A stretch of DNA of 27,097 nucleotides, taken from positions 1-27,097 of the forward strand of contig CAZKFN010000021.1 in the NCBI GenBank assembly GCA_964552035.1, in the 5' to 3' direction. Below the pieces are notes generated by a model. The model searched no databases and had not been told where the DNA came from. It was given only the letters and a program-made list of their open reading frames with translations. Numbering within the stretch: the first letter of the stretch is position 1; every line of letters starts with the position of its first letter. Origin of the DNA: CAZKFN01 sp964552035 (GTDB taxonomy: Bacteria > Bacteroidota > Bacteroidia > Flavobacteriales_E > Vicingaceae). Below are positions 26,030 to 27,097 of the stretch, piece by piece. Made by a program: the position numbers and the translations under genes.

Positions 26030-27097
26030 TTATTTAACTTCTAAAAGTTGGAGTAATTTTTTTTCTGCCTCAATATTCTCAGGATCTTTTAGAGAGTATA
26101 AAATGTTGTTCTTTTCTTTTGTAGTTAGATGCCAGCTTAAAGAAATGGGTTCATCATCTTGGCTTTTAAGTTGGTAATTAATTAACTCTAAACTTCCAGA
26201 ATACCAATCTGAAGCGTATTCAATTAATTCATCGTTGTTATAATCTTGTACTTGAAACCAATTGCCATACAAACTACCAAAAGGAGTAAGTAATCGCTCG
26301 GCTAGGGATTGCTTTTGACTGCCTTGCTTTTGAGTTTTTCTTTTTAATCCATCTCGAATTTGAAGTATAATAATTCCCGATGTGTTTTCTTCCAACCAAG
26401 GTTTCATGTTGTAAATATACTTTACAATGGTTTTTATACCATAATTATCTCTCAATCCTGCATCAAATACTTCTATCCTAGGATCGGTAGGGAGATTAAC
26501 AGAAGTCATGATATAAGGAAAGGAAGCAGACATTCTTAAAATGGATAAAAACCTTGTATTCAAAGGGTTGTTTTTATTAAATAAAGATTGATATTCAACA
26601 TTTTCTCCAAGATGATCAATTTGTAGCTCTGTTTCTTTCATAAAAGAGATAGGAAGACTGCTGATAAGCATTCTTCTGCCATCATTGACAATGGATGGGC
26701 TAAAAATCATTAAGGGGATATCGGCATTTTTCTCAGCTTCAAGATAATCCCTAAGTTTTTTATCTAAAAAGCCTCTAGTATGTTTATTGAGAATACGCTC
26801 AAAAGTATAAGCCCTATCTTTCCAATACTTTTCTCCATCATATTCAAAGCGTTGTGTTCTAATGAGCATGTCGTTGACTGCCAGAGTAAAAATCATAGGA
26901 TTTAAAATATCACTGGAGAGGTCTTGTCCATATTTAAAATCATAAGGATTAATGGTAGAGTCATGAAAATTTCTATGTTTAAGTTCTCTAAAATAAGCAG
27001 ATCCAATCATCCCTCCAGAGGAGCCAGCTATAAGCACACTGTGTTTAAACAATTCTCCTTGACTTAAGCTGTCTAAATGTTGTAAAGCTAATAAAGA
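26030..27097 (-). CDS. Patatin-like phospholipase, 5' end outside window
   Basis: Lipid acyl hydrolase with a Ser/Asp dyad. The nucleophile elbow is GSSGG in LIAGSSGGMIGSAYFREL, with the serine codon at 27019-27017. The partner aspartate is in VFDAGLRDNYG (codon 26464-26462), a DAG variant of the DG(G/A) motif. The frame is open to the window edge: the 15 codons before the TTG at 27052 read SLLALQHLDSLSQGE, so that TTG is an internal leucine and the gene is truncated by the edge. About 355 residues are visible. The N-terminal part and any signal or membrane segment are not. It ends 76 bp before the lplA region, on the same strand. Confidence 0.85.
   Translation of the reverse strand, partial: SLLALQHLDSLSQGELFKHSVLIAGSSGGMIGSAYFRELKHRNFHDSTINPYDFKYGQDLSSDILNPMIFTLAVNDMLIRTQRFEYDGEKYWKDRAYTFERILNKHTRGFLDKKLRDYLEAEKNADIPLMIFSPSIVNDGRRMLISSLPISFMKETELQIDHLGENVEYQSLFNKNNPLNTRFLSILRMSASFPYIMTSVNLPTDPRIEVFDAGLRDNYGIKTIVKYIYNMKPWLEENTSGIIILQIRDGLKRKTQKQGSQKQSLAERLLTPFGSLYGNWFQVQDYNNDELIEYASDWYSGSLELINYQLKSQDDEPISLSWHLTTKEKNNILYSLKDPENIEAEKKLLQLLEVK

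Noticed and set aside
27050..27052. TTG as start of the patatin gene
   Set aside because: The frame is open to the window edge and the nucleophile motif would lie only 10 residues from this start; the gene is simply cut by the edge.

Overview
The window looks like ordinary chromosome from a low-GC member of the Bacteroidota, most likely Flavobacteriales. The evidence is the parA-parB-DUF5683-dapB-lepB gene order, a type IX secretion (T9SS) C-terminal tail on a peptidase, a choice-of-anchor-L/OmpA protein, A-rich leaders without Shine-Dalgarno sequences, and TAnnTTTG-type -7 promoter boxes. No rRNA, tRNA, CRISPR array, IS element, phage gene or integrase is visible, and no gap between genes exceeds 300 bp. 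Two 10-N runs interrupt genes, so this is a draft or metagenome assembly.

Layout. (1) 79-5404, minus strand: a metallo-beta-lactamase-fold hydrolase, parA, parB, a DUF5683 envelope protein, dapB and lepB, probably one transcript joining chromosome segregation, diaminopimelate/lysine synthesis and signal-peptide processing. (2) 5544-8620, plus strand: an NADPH-dependent FMN reductase, truA (with an N gap) and a homodimer-type ABC exporter. (3) 8624-14865, minus strand: a complete tripartite RND efflux operon in the order tetR, membrane fusion lipoprotein, inner-membrane RND pump, outer-membrane lipoprotein (with an N gap). A perfect 20-bp palindrome lies between the predicted promoter and the tetR start and is a strong operator candidate. 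(4) 15103-21962, plus strand: an M1 aminopeptidase exported by T9SS, clpB, a DUF2911 protein and an AsmA-like membrane-anchored protein. (5) 21975-27097, minus strand: an OmpA-like lipid-independent envelope protein, a prohibitin/SPFH protein, a small exported protein, a lipoate-protein ligase broken by an in-frame TGA, and a patatin-like phospholipase that runs off the window.

I did not find a new multi-gene system. The observations most worth checking are small: (a) the OmpA/anchor-L gene appears to start at ATT, a codon sharing a base with the stop of the upstream prohibitin gene, because its signal peptide lies upstream of every canonical start; (b) lplA has an in-frame TGA in otherwise intact sequence, while other genes here use TGA as a real stop; (c) the tetR operator matches, from memory, the FadR-type TGAATGA-N4-TCATTCA site; (d) both N runs sit exactly on codon boundaries and have the wrong length to preserve frame.
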